In this document: in pieces, positions 7,804 through 15,535 of the stretch
Layout of the letters: each line of letters opens with the position of its first letter
How positions within the stretch are numbered: position 1 is the stretch's first letter
DNA from: Listeria costaricensis
Lineage (GTDB): Bacteria; Bacillota; Bacilli; Lactobacillales; Listeriaceae
Assembly (NCBI RefSeq): GCF_900183385.1
Contig: NZ_FXUT01000020.1
Coordinates: forward strand, 1-39,869
Length of the DNA stretch: 39,869 bases
Direction of reading: 5' to 3'
The notes under the pieces: model-generated
Databases searched by the model: none
What the model was told of the DNA's origin: nothing
What the model saw: the letters and a program-made list of their open reading frames with translations, nothing else
Made by a program: the position numbers and the translations under genes

Positions 7804-8676
7804 ATGGCAGAACGTATTACAGGACACACACTATTAATCAGTTTACTCGCAACACCAATCCGTCACAGCTTATCTCCAACAATGCACAATGAAGCTTTCG
7901 CAAAACTTGGCTTGGACTATGCTTACTTAGCATTTGAAGTGGGCAATGATGAACTTGAGGATGCTGTCAAAGGGATCCGAGCAATGGGCATCCGCGGCTC
8001 CAACGTATCCATGCCGAATAAACAAGCGATTATTCCTTACCTGGATGAACTTTCCCCAGCTGCAAAATTAGCAGGTGCAGTCAATACGGTTGTCAACAAA
8101 GATGGCAAGGGTCATCTTGTAGGTCATGTGACAGACGGAACTGGCGCAATGCGTTCTCTTCGCGAAGAAGGCGTGGAAGTAAAAGGACAAAAAGTAACCA
8201 TGACAGGTGCTGGCGGTGCCGGAACAGCGATTGCGATCCAAGCGGCTCTTGACGGCGTGAAAGAATTATCCATTTTCAATCGTCAGGATGAATGTTTTGA
8301 AAATGCGGTTGAAAATGCACGTAAAATTAATGAACATACAGATTGTAAAGCGACTGTCTATGATTTGGCAGATCAGGAAGCATTCAAGCGTGAAATTGCA
8401 GCAAGCAGCATCTATATTGATGCAACAGGCGTTGGTATGAAGCCGCTTGAAGATGAAAGTCTAATCAATGATCCAGAAATCATCCGTCCTGACTTGGTCG
8501 TTTTTGATGTCGTGTATATGCCGAAAGAAACCAAGCTGCTTAAATTTGCCAAAGAACATGGGGCTAAAAAAGCCATTAACGGTCTTGGCATGATGCTTTA
8601 TCAAGGCGCTGAAGCATTCGAACTTTTCACAGGGGAAGAAATGCCTGTCGATTATATCAAAGAAATCTTATTCTAA
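7804..8676 (+). CDS. aroE: Shikimate/quinate dehydrogenase (AroE/YdiB type)
   Basis: 290 residues. The shikimate-binding S-L-S-P pattern is near residue 23, with the catalytic Lys in N-V-S-M-P-N-K and Asp in H-V-T-D-G. The Rossmann G-A-G-G-A-G follows at about 136. Two points suggest a catabolic quinate/shikimate enzyme rather than the biosynthetic one: the usual N-V-T is N-V-S, and the cofactor loop reads F-N-R-Q-D-E-C-F as in YdiB-type enzymes, lacking the N-R-T-x-x-[RK] clamp for NADP, so NAD is likely preferred. It oxidises quinate or shikimate to the 3-dehydro acid used by the next enzyme. Confidence 0.88.
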   Translation: MAERITGHTLLISLLATPIRHSLSPTMHNEAFAKLGLDYAYLAFEVGNDELEDAVKGIRAMGIRGSNVSMPNKQAIIPYLDELSPAAKLAGAVNTVVNKDGKGHLVGHVTDGTGAMRSLREEGVEVKGQKVTMTGAGGAGTAIAIQAALDGVKELSIFNRQDECFENAVENARKINEHTDCKATVYDLADQEAFKREIAASSIYIDATGVGMKPLEDESLINDPEIIRPDLVVFDVVYMPKETKLLKFAKEHGAKKAINGLGMMLYQGAEAFELFTGEEMPVDYIKEILF

Positions 8677-8718
8677 AATGTGATACAATCAATCCACAAG
8701 GACTAAAGGAGAATTCAA

Positions 8719-9480
8719 ATGAGTACTGTTACAGTTAAAAATGTGACAATTGGCGAAGGCGCACCGAAAATCTGCGTACCGATTGTTGGAAAAACCATTG
8801 CTGCTCTTCAAGAGGAAGCGACTTTTCTTAAAAATATTGAATTAGATATCGTTGAATGGCGTGTGGACTTTTTTGAAGGAGTCGAAGATATTGCCGCTGT
8901 CAAAGAAGCACTTCAAGCACTTCGCGAGGTTTTGCCTGATACACCGCTACTCTTTACATTCCGCAGCAAAAAAGAAGGCGGCGAAAAAGCGGTATCAGAT
9001 GAATATTACTTTGAACTGAATCGTGAACTGGCACAAACGGGTCAAATCGATTTAGTCGATGTGGAGCTGTTCAATGAAGCATCCGATGTGAAAAGTTTGA
9101 TCGAAGCGGCTCACGTGGCAGGTGTGAAAGTGATCATCAGCAACCACGATTTCGATAAGACACCAGCGAAGGAAGAAATTATCAGCCGTCTGCGTAAAAT
9201 GCAGGAACTCGGCGCGGATATTCCTAAAATCGCGGTTATGCCGCAATCTTCTGCAGATGTACTGGTTCTTTTGGACGCAACGAACACCATGAAAGAACAA
9301 TATGCAGACCGTCCAATTATCACCATGTCGATGGCGGGTGTGGGTGTAATCAGCCGTTTAGCAGGTCAAGTGTTTGGATCAGCTGTGACATTTGGTGCCG
9401 CTAAAAAAGCTTCAGCACCGGGTCAGATTGATGTGGCTGAATTGAAACACGTACTAAACCTCCTTGACAGCCAATTTTAA
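8719..9480 (+). CDS. aroD: 3-Dehydroquinate dehydratase, type I
   Basis: 253 residues, class I enzyme that converts 3-dehydroquinate to 3-dehydroshikimate through a Schiff base. His143 (S-N-H-D-F) and the Schiff-base lysine Lys170 (I-P-K-I-A-V-M-P) fall at the same numbers as in the enteric enzyme, and E-W-R-V-D (46-50) supplies substrate contacts. AAAGGAG lies just upstream of ATG. It follows aroE by 42 bases with no terminator, so it is the last gene of the operon. Together with AroE it makes a reversible quinate-shikimate interconversion unit. Confidence 0.92.
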   Translation: MSTVTVKNVTIGEGAPKICVPIVGKTIAALQEEATFLKNIELDIVEWRVDFFEGVEDIAAVKEALQALREVLPDTPLLFTFRSKKEGGEKAVSDEYYFELNRELAQTGQIDLVDVELFNEASDVKSLIEAAHVAGVKVIISNHDFDKTPAKEEIISRLRKMQELGADIPKIAVMPQSSADVLVLLDATNTMKEQYADRPIITMSMAGVGVISRLAGQVFGSAVTFGAAKKASAPGQIDVAELKHVLNLLDSQF

Positions 9481-9521
9481 GAAATAGCTGACCGGAAATT
9501 ATGACAATTTTGTGAGTATGG

Positions 9522-9550
9522 TTGCCCGTACGCATGAATTATGGTAAGAT
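9522..9550 (+). promoter_or_regulatory. Promoter of secG
   Basis: TTGCCC (9522-9527), 17-base spacer, TAAGAT (9545-9550) with an extended TGG just before the -10. Confidence 0.65.
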
Positions 9551-9591
9551 TAGTTTTAGGTCAAAATGGACGGTTTTAGGAGGAAAGAACA

Positions 9592-9822
9592 ATGAACACA
9601 GTATTAACAGTACTACTTATCATTGTATCAGTACTGCTTGTGATAGTAATTATTCTTCAACCTGGTAAAAGTAACGGCTTGTCCGGTGCGATTTCCGGTG
9701 GAGCGGAACAATTATTCGGCAAACAAAAAGCAAGAGGGCTGGAATTGATTTTGCATCGTGCAACAATCGTTCTATCCATCATCTTCTTTGCGATACTGAT
9801 TGCACTTGGATTCTTTATTTGA
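9592..9822 (+). CDS. secG: Preprotein translocase subunit SecG
   Basis: 76 residues. Two membrane helices (about 2-22 and 53-75) flank the conserved cytosolic loop [23 protein letters not shown]. Partner of SecY and SecE in the membrane channel; it helps export proteins such as the secreted glycosidases encoded further on. Good ribosome site (AGGAGG) and its own promoter and terminator. Confidence 0.95.
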   Translation: MNTVLTVLLIIVSVLLVIVIILQPGKSNGLSGAISGGAEQLFGKQKARGLELILHRATIVLSIIFFAILIALGFFI

Positions 9823-9837
9823 GGATTGAATCTTTCC

Positions 9838-9870
9838 AAAAGTTGAGACATTTTTGTCTCAACTTTTTTT
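9838..9870 (+). terminator. Terminator after secG
   Basis: Perfect 13-bp stem AAAAGTTGAGACA / TGTCTCAACTTTT with a TTTT loop, then further T. Confidence 0.92.
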
Positions 9871-9893
9871 AGTTACAAAACTATTTTTAATAT

Positions 9894-9922
9894 TTGAGAT
9901 TCCGCATGAATTCACGTAAACT
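9894..9922 (+). promoter_or_regulatory. Probable promoter of the est-rnr-smpB operon
   Basis: TTGAGA (9894-9899), 17-base spacer, TAAACT (9917-9922). The -10 is only fair; an overlapping TATAGA (9922-9927) is an alternative. Confidence 0.45.
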
Positions 9923-9956
9923 ATAGAATGGAACGAATTTTTAAGGGGAGCGTTTT

Positions 9957-10706
9957 ATGATGAAAATTACACCGCCAAAACCGTTTTTATTTGAAACAGG
10001 CAAGCGAGCGGTTTTACTCCTTCACGGATTTACTGGAAGTTCTGCTGACGTGCGGATGCTCGGGCATTTTTTGCAGGATCACGACTACACTTGCTATGCG
10101 CCGCAATATAAAGGACATGGCGTCTCGCCGGACCTCTTGCTTCAAACCGGTCCAGCTGATTGGTGGCAGGACGTGCTGGATGCCTATGATCATTTGCAGG
10201 AGCTCGGCTATCAGGAAATCGCTGTTGCAGGGCTTTCACTCGGCGGCTTATTTTCACTCAAACTAGGTTTCACAAGACCTGTAGTGGGAATAGTTTCCAT
10301 GAGCACGCCGACTAAAATGGACAGTTCTTCGCCCATTATTGCTGGCTATCTGGACTATGTGCGCAATTATAAGAAGCTGGAAGGCAAGACGGCTTCCCAG
10401 ATTGAATATGAAATGGCGGAATACGAGACAAAATCAATGAGTCAGATCGCCAAGCTGAAAGATGAAATCAATGCCGTCGCGGGCGAGGTGGACATGCTGT
10501 ACGCACCGATTTTTATCGCACAGGGGAAACTGGACGATATGGTGGATCCGCTGGGGGCTGAATGGATTTATGAGACGGTCGAATCGCCGGACAAGGAGCT
10601 AAAGTGGTATGAAAACTCCGGCCATGTGATTACGATCGACAAGGAACGGAAAACATTACAGGATGATATTTTGGCCTTTCTAAATCACTTGGATTGGCAT
10701 GAATAG
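9957..10706 (+). CDS. est: Carboxylesterase, Est30/YvaK type
   Basis: 249 residues, alpha/beta hydrolase. The catalytic triad is Ser94 (G-L-S-L-G), Asp193 (K-L-D-D-M) and His223 (S-G-H), the same numbers as in the Geobacillus Est30 enzyme. The oxyanion region is L-L-H-G-F-T-G near residue 21. It is cytosolic (no signal peptide) and cleaves short-chain esters; the natural substrate is unknown. GGGGAG precedes ATG. It sits in the conserved Firmicute order secG - est - rnr - smpB. A second ATG follows directly at 9960. Confidence 0.92.
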   Translation: MMKITPPKPFLFETGKRAVLLLHGFTGSSADVRMLGHFLQDHDYTCYAPQYKGHGVSPDLLLQTGPADWWQDVLDAYDHLQELGYQEIAVAGLSLGGLFSLKLGFTRPVVGIVSMSTPTKMDSSSPIIAGYLDYVRNYKKLEGKTASQIEYEMAEYETKSMSQIAKLKDEINAVAGEVDMLYAPIFIAQGKLDDMVDPLGAEWIYETVESPDKELKWYENSGHVITIDKERKTLQDDILAFLNHLDWHE

Positions 10707-10747
10707 GGTATATATTTTTTAACAGAAAAGAGAAAGGAGGGAGAATT

Positions 10748-13123
10748 TTGGACCAACAACGGATAGAAGAAAAGATTCTTGTAGTTTTACAGGAAGCAAA
10801 AGATCAGACGTTTTCACTGGACGATTTAGAGAGCAAGATGACACTCGCGGATGCGGATGAATTCAAGCAAATGGTGAAAGCACTGGTTCATCTTGAAGAT
10901 GCGGGAAAAATCGTGCGGACGAAACGAAATCGTTACGCTCTCCCTGAAAAATTAGATTATGTAAAAGGAACCTTCCGAGCACATGAACGCGGCTTTGGCT
11001 TTGTTTTGCCGGAAGAAAAAGAACTGGATGACATTTTTATTCCACCGAACGAGGTCAATGATGCGATGAACGGCGATCTCGTGCTTGCAAGTATCACCAA
11101 GCGTAAAGGTGAAAATCTGGCGGAAGGCACCATCAGTCGGATCGTTGAACGCAAGACGACGCAGATCGTCGGAACGTATTTTGAAGACCTGGTGGGCAGT
11201 GGCTTTGTTGTCCCGGATGATAAAAAAGTATTTGGCGAGGTGGAGGTTGATCTGGCGGATGGTTTGAAGCCGGTCGACGGACATAAAGTCATTGTGGAGA
11301 TCACAGCCTATGCACATGGACAAACACGGGCGCGCGGTCTGGTCAAAATGATCATCGGCCATCGCAATGATCCGGGTGTCGATATTTTATCGATTATCCA
11401 TAAGCACGGCATTTCCATCGCCTTCCCTGATGAGGTCATGAAAGAAGCGGGTGCCGCACCGGATACTGTACGGGAGAGTGATTTGGCAGGTCGCCGTGAT
11501 TTGCGAAATGAAGTCATCATTACAATCGATGGGGCTGACGCAAAAGACCTAGATGATGCCGTAACGGTGACGAAGATGGAGAACGGTCATTACAAACTGG
11601 GTGTCCATATTGCCGATGTCAGCCATTATGTGACAGAGGATTCGGCGCTGAATAAAGAGGCGCTTGACCGCGGGACGAGTGTCTATCTGGTCGACCGGGT
11701 GATTCCGATGCTACCGCACAAGCTGTCGAATGGCATCTGCTCGCTGAATCCGCAGGTGGACCGTTTGACGATGAGCTGTGAGATGGAGATTGATGAAACA
11801 GGACAGGTCGTAAACCATGAAATTTTTGAAAGTGTGATAAAAACGACCGAACGCATGACTTACAGTGACGTCAATGCAATTCTGGTGGAAAAGGACGAAG
11901 CGCTGCGGGAAAAATATGCGCATATCGTGCCAATGCTAGAGGACATGGAAAAACTGTCGCACATTTTACGGCGGAAACGTGAACTGCGCGGGGCAATCGA
12001 TTTTGATGCCAAGGAAGCAAGAGTGGTCGTCGATAGTGAAGGTCGCCCGGCGGAAGTGGTACTTCGGAAGCGTTCAGAAGGCGAGCGGCTGATCGAAGAA
12101 TTTATGCTGGCGGCCAATGAAACCGTGGCAGAGCATTTCCACTGGATGGATGTGCCGTTCATTTACCGTATCCATGAAGATCCAAAAGAGGACAAGCTGG
12201 CTCGCTTTTTCGAGTTTATCACGAATTTTGGGCTTGTTGTGAAGGGCAGCAGTGGGAATATCCACCCGGCAGCGCTTCAACAAGTGCTGGATGAAGTAAA
12301 AGGCAAACCGGAAGAGATGGTCATTTCAACCGTCATGCTACGCTCAATGCAGCAGGCTAAATACGATACAGTCAGTGCCGGCCACTTTGGACTGGCAACA
12401 GATTTCTACACACATTTCACCTCGCCGATTCGTCGTTATCCCGACCTGATTGTGCACCGTCTGATTCGCCAGTATTTGATCAGCGGAGACGTCAGCGCGG
12501 AAACGATTGCGAAACGGGCAGAAGAATTGCCAAACATTGCTGAGCACGCTTCAAAAATGGAGCGCCGGGCAGTCGAGGCGGAACGTGAAACGGATGAACT
12601 CAAGAAGACCGAATTCATGGTGGACAAAGTTGGCGAGCGCTTTAAAGGCATCATCAGCTCTGTGACCAATTTTGGCCTCTTTATCGAGCTGCCGAACACG
12701 ATTGAAGGACTCGTTCATGTCAGCGCAATGAAGGGCGACTACTACCAGTTCCACCAAAATCTGCTGGCCATGATTGGCGAGCGGACGGGCCAAATTTACC
12801 GAATTGGTGATGAAGTGGACGTAGAAGTGACCAAAGTCGATGTCGATGCACGGGAAATTGATTTCATGCTGCTGAGTGCGGGCAAAGAAGGCGCCGCTCT
12901 AAAACGCCAGAAGCAGAAACCGATTGACAAAACAAGAGGCTATAAAGGCGGGGAAAGAAAACGCCAGGGAGGCCGCCGTTCTAAGAATGAGGGCAGTCAT
13001 AAGCGAACGGACTCGCCAGATGACGAGTGGTCCACTAAGCCGAAGAAGAAGAAAAAACGGGCCTTTTACGACAATGTGGCTAAAAAAGGTCAGCCAAAAA
13101 ACAAAAAGAAAAAACGCCGTTAG
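10748..13123 (+). CDS. rnr: Ribonuclease R
   Basis: 791 residues, a processive 3'-5' exoribonuclease that degrades structured RNA and works with tmRNA-SmpB on faulty messages. Domains in order: winged helix (about 1-70), cold-shock OB folds (about 70-230), the RNB catalytic domain with [11 protein letters not shown] near 260 (metal-binding aspartates), an S1 domain near 635-715, and a Lys/Arg-rich tail of about 70 residues. The start codon is TTG behind AAAGGAGGG. The downstream smpB gene follows 16 bases after the stop. Confidence 0.96.
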   Translation: MDQQRIEEKILVVLQEAKDQTFSLDDLESKMTLADADEFKQMVKALVHLEDAGKIVRTKRNRYALPEKLDYVKGTFRAHERGFGFVLPEEKELDDIFIPPNEVNDAMNGDLVLASITKRKGENLAEGTISRIVERKTTQIVGTYFEDLVGSGFVVPDDKKVFGEVEVDLADGLKPVDGHKVIVEITAYAHGQTRARGLVKMIIGHRNDPGVDILSIIHKHGISIAFPDEVMKEAGAAPDTVRESDLAGRRDLRNEVIITIDGADAKDLDDAVTVTKMENGHYKLGVHIADVSHYVTEDSALNKEALDRGTSVYLVDRVIPMLPHKLSNGICSLNPQVDRLTMSCEMEIDETGQVVNHEIFESVIKTTERMTYSDVNAILVEKDEALREKYAHIVPMLEDMEKLSHILRRKRELRGAIDFDAKEARVVVDSEGRPAEVVLRKRSEGERLIEEFMLAANETVAEHFHWMDVPFIYRIHEDPKEDKLARFFEFITNFGLVVKGSSGNIHPAALQQVLDEVKGKPEEMVISTVMLRSMQQAKYDTVSAGHFGLATDFYTHFTSPIRRYPDLIVHRLIRQYLISGDVSAETIAKRAEELPNIAEHASKMERRAVEAERETDELKKTEFMVDKVGERFKGIISSVTNFGLFIELPNTIEGLVHVSAMKGDYYQFHQNLLAMIGERTGQIYRIGDEVDVEVTKVDVDAREIDFMLLSAGKEGAALKRQKQKPIDKTRGYKGGERKRQGGRRSKNEGSHKRTDSPDDEWSTKPKKKKKRAFYDNVAKKGQPKNKKKKRR

Positions 13124-13139
13124 AAAGGACTGAAGCCGG

Positions 13140-13604
13140 ATGCCAAAAGGTGAAGGCAAACTCATTGCTCAAAATAAGAAAGCGCGTCATGATTTTGCAA
13201 TTGAAGATACGTATGAGGCGGGAATTGTTTTACAAGGTACAGAGATTAAGTCTGTCCGTAATGCCCGCGTCAATCTGAAGGATGCCTATGCGCGAATTGA
13301 AAAGGGCGAGGTCATGCTGCATAATATGCATATCAGTCCTTACGAGCAAGGCAATCGTTTCAACCACGATCCCTTAAGAACGCGCAAGTTGCTGCTCCAT
13401 CGCAAGCAGATCAACAAGCTAATCGGTGAAACGAAAGAAGCTGGTTATTCCCTTGTGCCACTCAAGATGTATATCAAGGATGGCTATGCAAAAGTTCTCA
13501 TCGGACTTGCAAAAGGGAAGAAAAAATACGATAAACGCGAAGACTTGAAGCGCAAGGAAGCGAAGCGCGATATCGAGCGGGCATTTAAGGAACGGCAACG
13601 TTAA
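13140..13604 (+). CDS. smpB: SsrA-binding protein SmpB
   Basis: 154 residues. Hallmarks are N-K-K-A-R-H-D-F, the [13 protein letters not shown] segment, and the basic tail that enters the empty mRNA channel. It delivers alanyl-tmRNA to stalled ribosomes. Its RNA partner ssrA is normally close by; here 21 kb of cycloalternan genes separate the two. Confidence 0.97.
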   Translation: MPKGEGKLIAQNKKARHDFAIEDTYEAGIVLQGTEIKSVRNARVNLKDAYARIEKGEVMLHNMHISPYEQGNRFNHDPLRTRKLLLHRKQINKLIGETKEAGYSLVPLKMYIKDGYAKVLIGLAKGKKKYDKREDLKRKEAKRDIERAFKERQR

Positions 13605-13611
13605 TGATATC

Positions 13612-13700
13612 AAAAAGCTGGTAGTTATGAGCTCGCCTCTAAAAGTTGGATTTTCAGATCTGATTTTTGGTGGTGTTACGTTCACGCTGCCAGCTTTTTT
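13612..13700 (+). terminator. Possible long-loop terminator after smpB
   Basis: AAAAAGCTGG (13612-13621) is complementary to CCAGCTTTTT (13690-13699), followed by more T. The loop of 68 bases is unusual and contains a TCAGATCTGA palindrome, so folding is less certain than for a compact hairpin. Confidence 0.5.
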
Positions 13701-13747
13701 ATTTTGTTCAAATATGATGTATCTTAAAAAGAGCTCCTTTAAAATGA

Positions 13748-13897
13748 TATTTTATAAAAAATGAAGCGACACAAAGAGTGCAGGTAGATACAAGTAGTTT
13801 GCCAGCAGGGAATTATATTGTTGAAGTCATGTTTAACGTAAATAGGGATCTTGATGGAAGGGAGACTGACTACAGTATTCCGCTTGTCATCGAGTAA
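13748..13897 (+). pseudogene. C-terminal remnant of a surface-type beta-sandwich protein
   Basis: An open frame of 49 codons with no start codon or ribosome site reads D-T-S-S-L-P-A-G-N-Y-I-V-E-V and ends S-I-P-L-V-I-E-stop. This is the look of the last strands of an immunoglobulin-like domain in a bacterial surface protein. A good terminator follows 12 bases later, as it would after an intact gene. It seems to be the leftover 3' end of a deleted gene between smpB and the regulator. Confidence 0.5.
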
Positions 13898-13909
13898 GAG
13901 AATATTTTG

Positions 13910-13945
13910 AGCCTCATGAAGCTATTAAGTTTGTGAGGCTTTTTT
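13910..13945 (+). terminator. Terminator after the gene remnant
   Basis: AGCCTCA (13910-13916) / TGAGGCT (13934-13940), 17-base loop, six T. Confidence 0.75.
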
Positions 13946-14081
13946 GATAGTAAAAATAAATAACAATAGTGATAGTCAAGGAAGTTAATATTAAAAGATA
14001 AAGGTATAAATAATCGAAAGTTACTATAATTAAATAATGTGATAGATAAACCATTTGAAACAGGTCAGAATTAAAAAATAT

Positions 14082-14095
14082 TGAAAGCGCTTGCT
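14082..14095. promoter_or_regulatory. cre-like site before the Rgg-type regulator
   Basis: TGAAAGCGCTTGCT matches the cre consensus at 12 of 14 positions with a perfect AAGCGCTT core. It overlaps a possible -35 (TTGAAA, 14081-14086), so CcpA could repress the regulator when glucose is present. The -10 is unclear. Other 13946-14081 sequence is AT-rich and has no gene. Confidence 0.5.
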
Positions 14096-14143
14096 AATAG
14101 TGGGATATCCCCGTAAAATAAGCTTAGACATAAACTAATCGGG

Positions 14144-15031
14144 GTGAGCCAAGTGGCAAAAACAGCAGGGGAAACATTGAAGTTTATTCGAGAAAGTAAA
14201 AATTTGACGCAGCAATCTGTAAGTGAAGGAATTCTTAGTCGTTCTAATTATCAAAAAGCGGAGCATGGTGAAGTGATGCCGAGTTTTGATCGTTTTGCAG
14301 CCATTGTTTCTAAGCTAAATATTACTTTTGATGAGTTTATTTTTGTTAGAAATGACTATAAGCCGACTGAAAAACAAATGCTGCTCTATCAATATGCAGA
14401 ATTTCGCACGTCATCGCAGGAGAATAAAATTGAGAAATTGATTTCCGAATGTGACGAGTACTTGAGTAAAAAAGCTGACCAGCTCATCTTTGATATACGC
14501 GCCTGCCTAGAAGGAATTTTATTAGCAGAAAAAGAGCATGATTTTTCACATGCGCGTTTAAAAGTCCATTATATTTGGGAACGGCTTTCTAAGAGTGAGC
14601 AGCTTTATTGGAATGATATCTTACTTTTACGCAATATTATTTTTATTTTTGAATTAGAAAGTGCCATCCATATTACGAAGCAACTTCTTAAACAGTTGGA
14701 GCGTTATAAGTATTTGTATGATACAAAAAATATGGCTGTTTCTTTGCGTATTAACATGGGGACGATTTGTTTGATGAATGATCGCTATGATTTGGCACTG
14801 CCTTATTTTGAAGAGGCCATCCCACTTGCCCGAAAAGCGCGGCTCTATTTTTCCTATTGCATGGTTTTGCTGAAAAAAGGAATTACACTTCAATTGATGA
14901 ATAATGGACAAAATGATGGCATAGATTTTATTCAAAAAGCGCTGAATATTAGTCAGGCTCTTGGGGATCAGGAATTGTATGAGAGTCTGGAGAAAGAATT
15001 GGCGCACTATGAAATGACGTTTCATTGCTAA
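14144..15031 (+). CDS. Rgg/ComR-type transcriptional regulator (HTH + TPR-like)
   Basis: 295 residues. N-terminal XRE-type helix-turn-helix (about 10-70: G-E-T-L-K-F-I-R, L-T-Q-Q-S-V, S-R-S-N-Y-Q-K-A-E-H-G, P-S-F-D-R-F). The rest (about 75-290) is all-helical with TPR-like repeats such as Y-D-L-A-L-P-Y-F-E-E-A-I near 215. This is the layout of the RNPP/Rgg group, cytosolic regulators that bind short peptide pheromones. The frame starts at GTG 14144; GTG 14153, with GGGGTGAG before it, is an alternative. CCCCG (14109-14113) can pair with CGGGG (14140-14144) and mask that ribosome site. Downstream lie a 13-codon peptide ORF and the secreted glycosidase genes, its likely targets. From memory, L. 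monocytogenes has a regulator (lmo2447) in the same place. Confidence 0.82.
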   Translation: MSQVAKTAGETLKFIRESKNLTQQSVSEGILSRSNYQKAEHGEVMPSFDRFAAIVSKLNITFDEFIFVRNDYKPTEKQMLLYQYAEFRTSSQENKIEKLISECDEYLSKKADQLIFDIRACLEGILLAEKEHDFSHARLKVHYIWERLSKSEQLYWNDILLLRNIIFIFELESAIHITKQLLKQLERYKYLYDTKNMAVSLRINMGTICLMNDRYDLALPYFEEAIPLARKARLYFSYCMVLLKKGITLQLMNNGQNDGIDFIQKALNISQALGDQELYESLEKELAHYEMTFHC

Positions 15032-15171
15032 GTTGTAATGTTCAAAAATGAGGCTTTTTTCGCTAAGAGAAGAAAAATCCTGTACACTCAGTTTGTACGA
15101 ATCACACCCTTGCTAAAATTTCTTTATTCGAACTCCCACATTTATCATACGATTTAAGAGATTTTAGTATT

Positions 15172-15198
15172 CACCAGTAGCGATACTGGTGTTTTTTT
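15172..15198 (+). terminator. Terminator of the Rgg-type regulator gene
   Basis: Perfect 8-bp stem CACCAGTA / TACTGGTG, GCGA loop, seven T. It lies 140 bases after the regulator stop; the stretch between holds a 39-codon frame from 15038 with no ribosome site, which I do not call. Confidence 0.88.
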
Positions 15199-15275
15199 AT
15201 GGCATATTTGTGCTGAATTGGCTCTGTTTATTGTCTGGACGGCTAAAAATAATGTTCATATTTGATGCATATTAA

Positions 15276-15312
15276 GAAATATTTCCTAAGTTTGCTAAGC
15301 TGACAGTATAAA
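15276..15312 (+). promoter_or_regulatory. Palindrome and -10 before the 13-codon peptide ORF
   Basis: GAAATATTTC (15276-15285) is a perfect 10-bp palindrome, extendable to about 14 bp with one mismatch. TATAAA (15307-15312) could be a -10. With 17-base spacing the -35 would be TCCTAA (15284-15289), far from consensus, so the promoter would need an activator bound at the palindrome. Transcription would then start about 14 bases before the peptide ATG, still including GGAGGGGAG. The Rgg-type protein is the obvious candidate activator; inference. Confidence 0.4.
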
Positions 15313-15332
15313 AAGTAAGGAGGGGAGAGAAA

Positions 15333-15374
15333 ATGTTAGCAACGATCTTAGAAAGTATCAACTGGTTGTTTTAA
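15333..15374 (+). CDS. 13-residue putative signalling peptide
   Basis: ATG to TAA encodes MLATILESINWLF. AAGGAGG (15317-15323) sits 9 bases before ATG, one of the best ribosome sites in the window, which argues that this very short frame is translated. The product is hydrophobic with an aromatic Trp near the C-terminus. It lies downstream of an Rgg/ComR-type regulator, in the same direction, with its own terminator-isolated segment, and upstream of the secreted transferase genes. ComS pheromones of streptococci are likewise short, lack a classical signal peptide, carry Trp near the end and are encoded next to comR. Alternatives: a leader peptide or a small hydrophobic toxin. No downstream attenuator is seen and it has one Trp only, which speaks against attenuation. 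Confidence 0.55.
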   Translation: MLATILESINWLF

Positions 15375-15405
15375 GCTTGTTTAACATGGAATTTTCTCTG
15401 TAACA

Positions 15406-15481
15406 CACAGTGCTGTGAATCGCAATGAATACTGCCGAATCGCAGCATATTTTTGTATTGGGCGGGAAACCGTTTTAATAC
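15406..15481 (+). promoter_or_regulatory. Control region of the secreted transferase operon
   Basis: It contains an inverted repeat CACAG-TG-CTGTG (15406-15417), a direct repeat GAATCGCA at 15417-15424 and 15437-15444 (exactly 20 bases, two helical turns apart), a weak promoter TTGTAT (15453-15458) - 17 bases - TAATAC (15476-15481), and a cre-like GGAAACCGTTTTAA (15465-15478; 12 of 14) inside the promoter. The repeats end just before the -35, where an activator dimer would sit. Everything is inferred from spacing and symmetry. Confidence 0.4.
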
Positions 15482-15535
15482 TCCGCTGATCAAAGGATGT
15501 TTGGTTGGTAATAAAATTTAGGGAGTGTGATGTTC

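Noticed and set aside
13612-13700. Possible structured RNA or riboswitch after smpB
   Set aside because: Apart from the outer 10-bp pairing no conserved riboswitch-like core was seen; kept only as a possible long-loop terminator.
15038-15157. 39-codon frame after the Rgg-type regulator, in the position of a PapR-like pheromone gene
   Set aside because: No ribosome site, no signal-peptide character, and a strongly basic composition; the 13-codon frame at 15333 is much better supported.
15317-15374. Trp-leader-type attenuation by the 13-codon ORF
   Set aside because: Only one Trp codon and no terminator/antiterminator pair downstream.
15426-15479. 17-codon frame starting ATG AAT ACT between the peptide ORF and the ctsY-like gene
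   Set aside because: No ribosome site, and it lies over the promoter and repeat elements.
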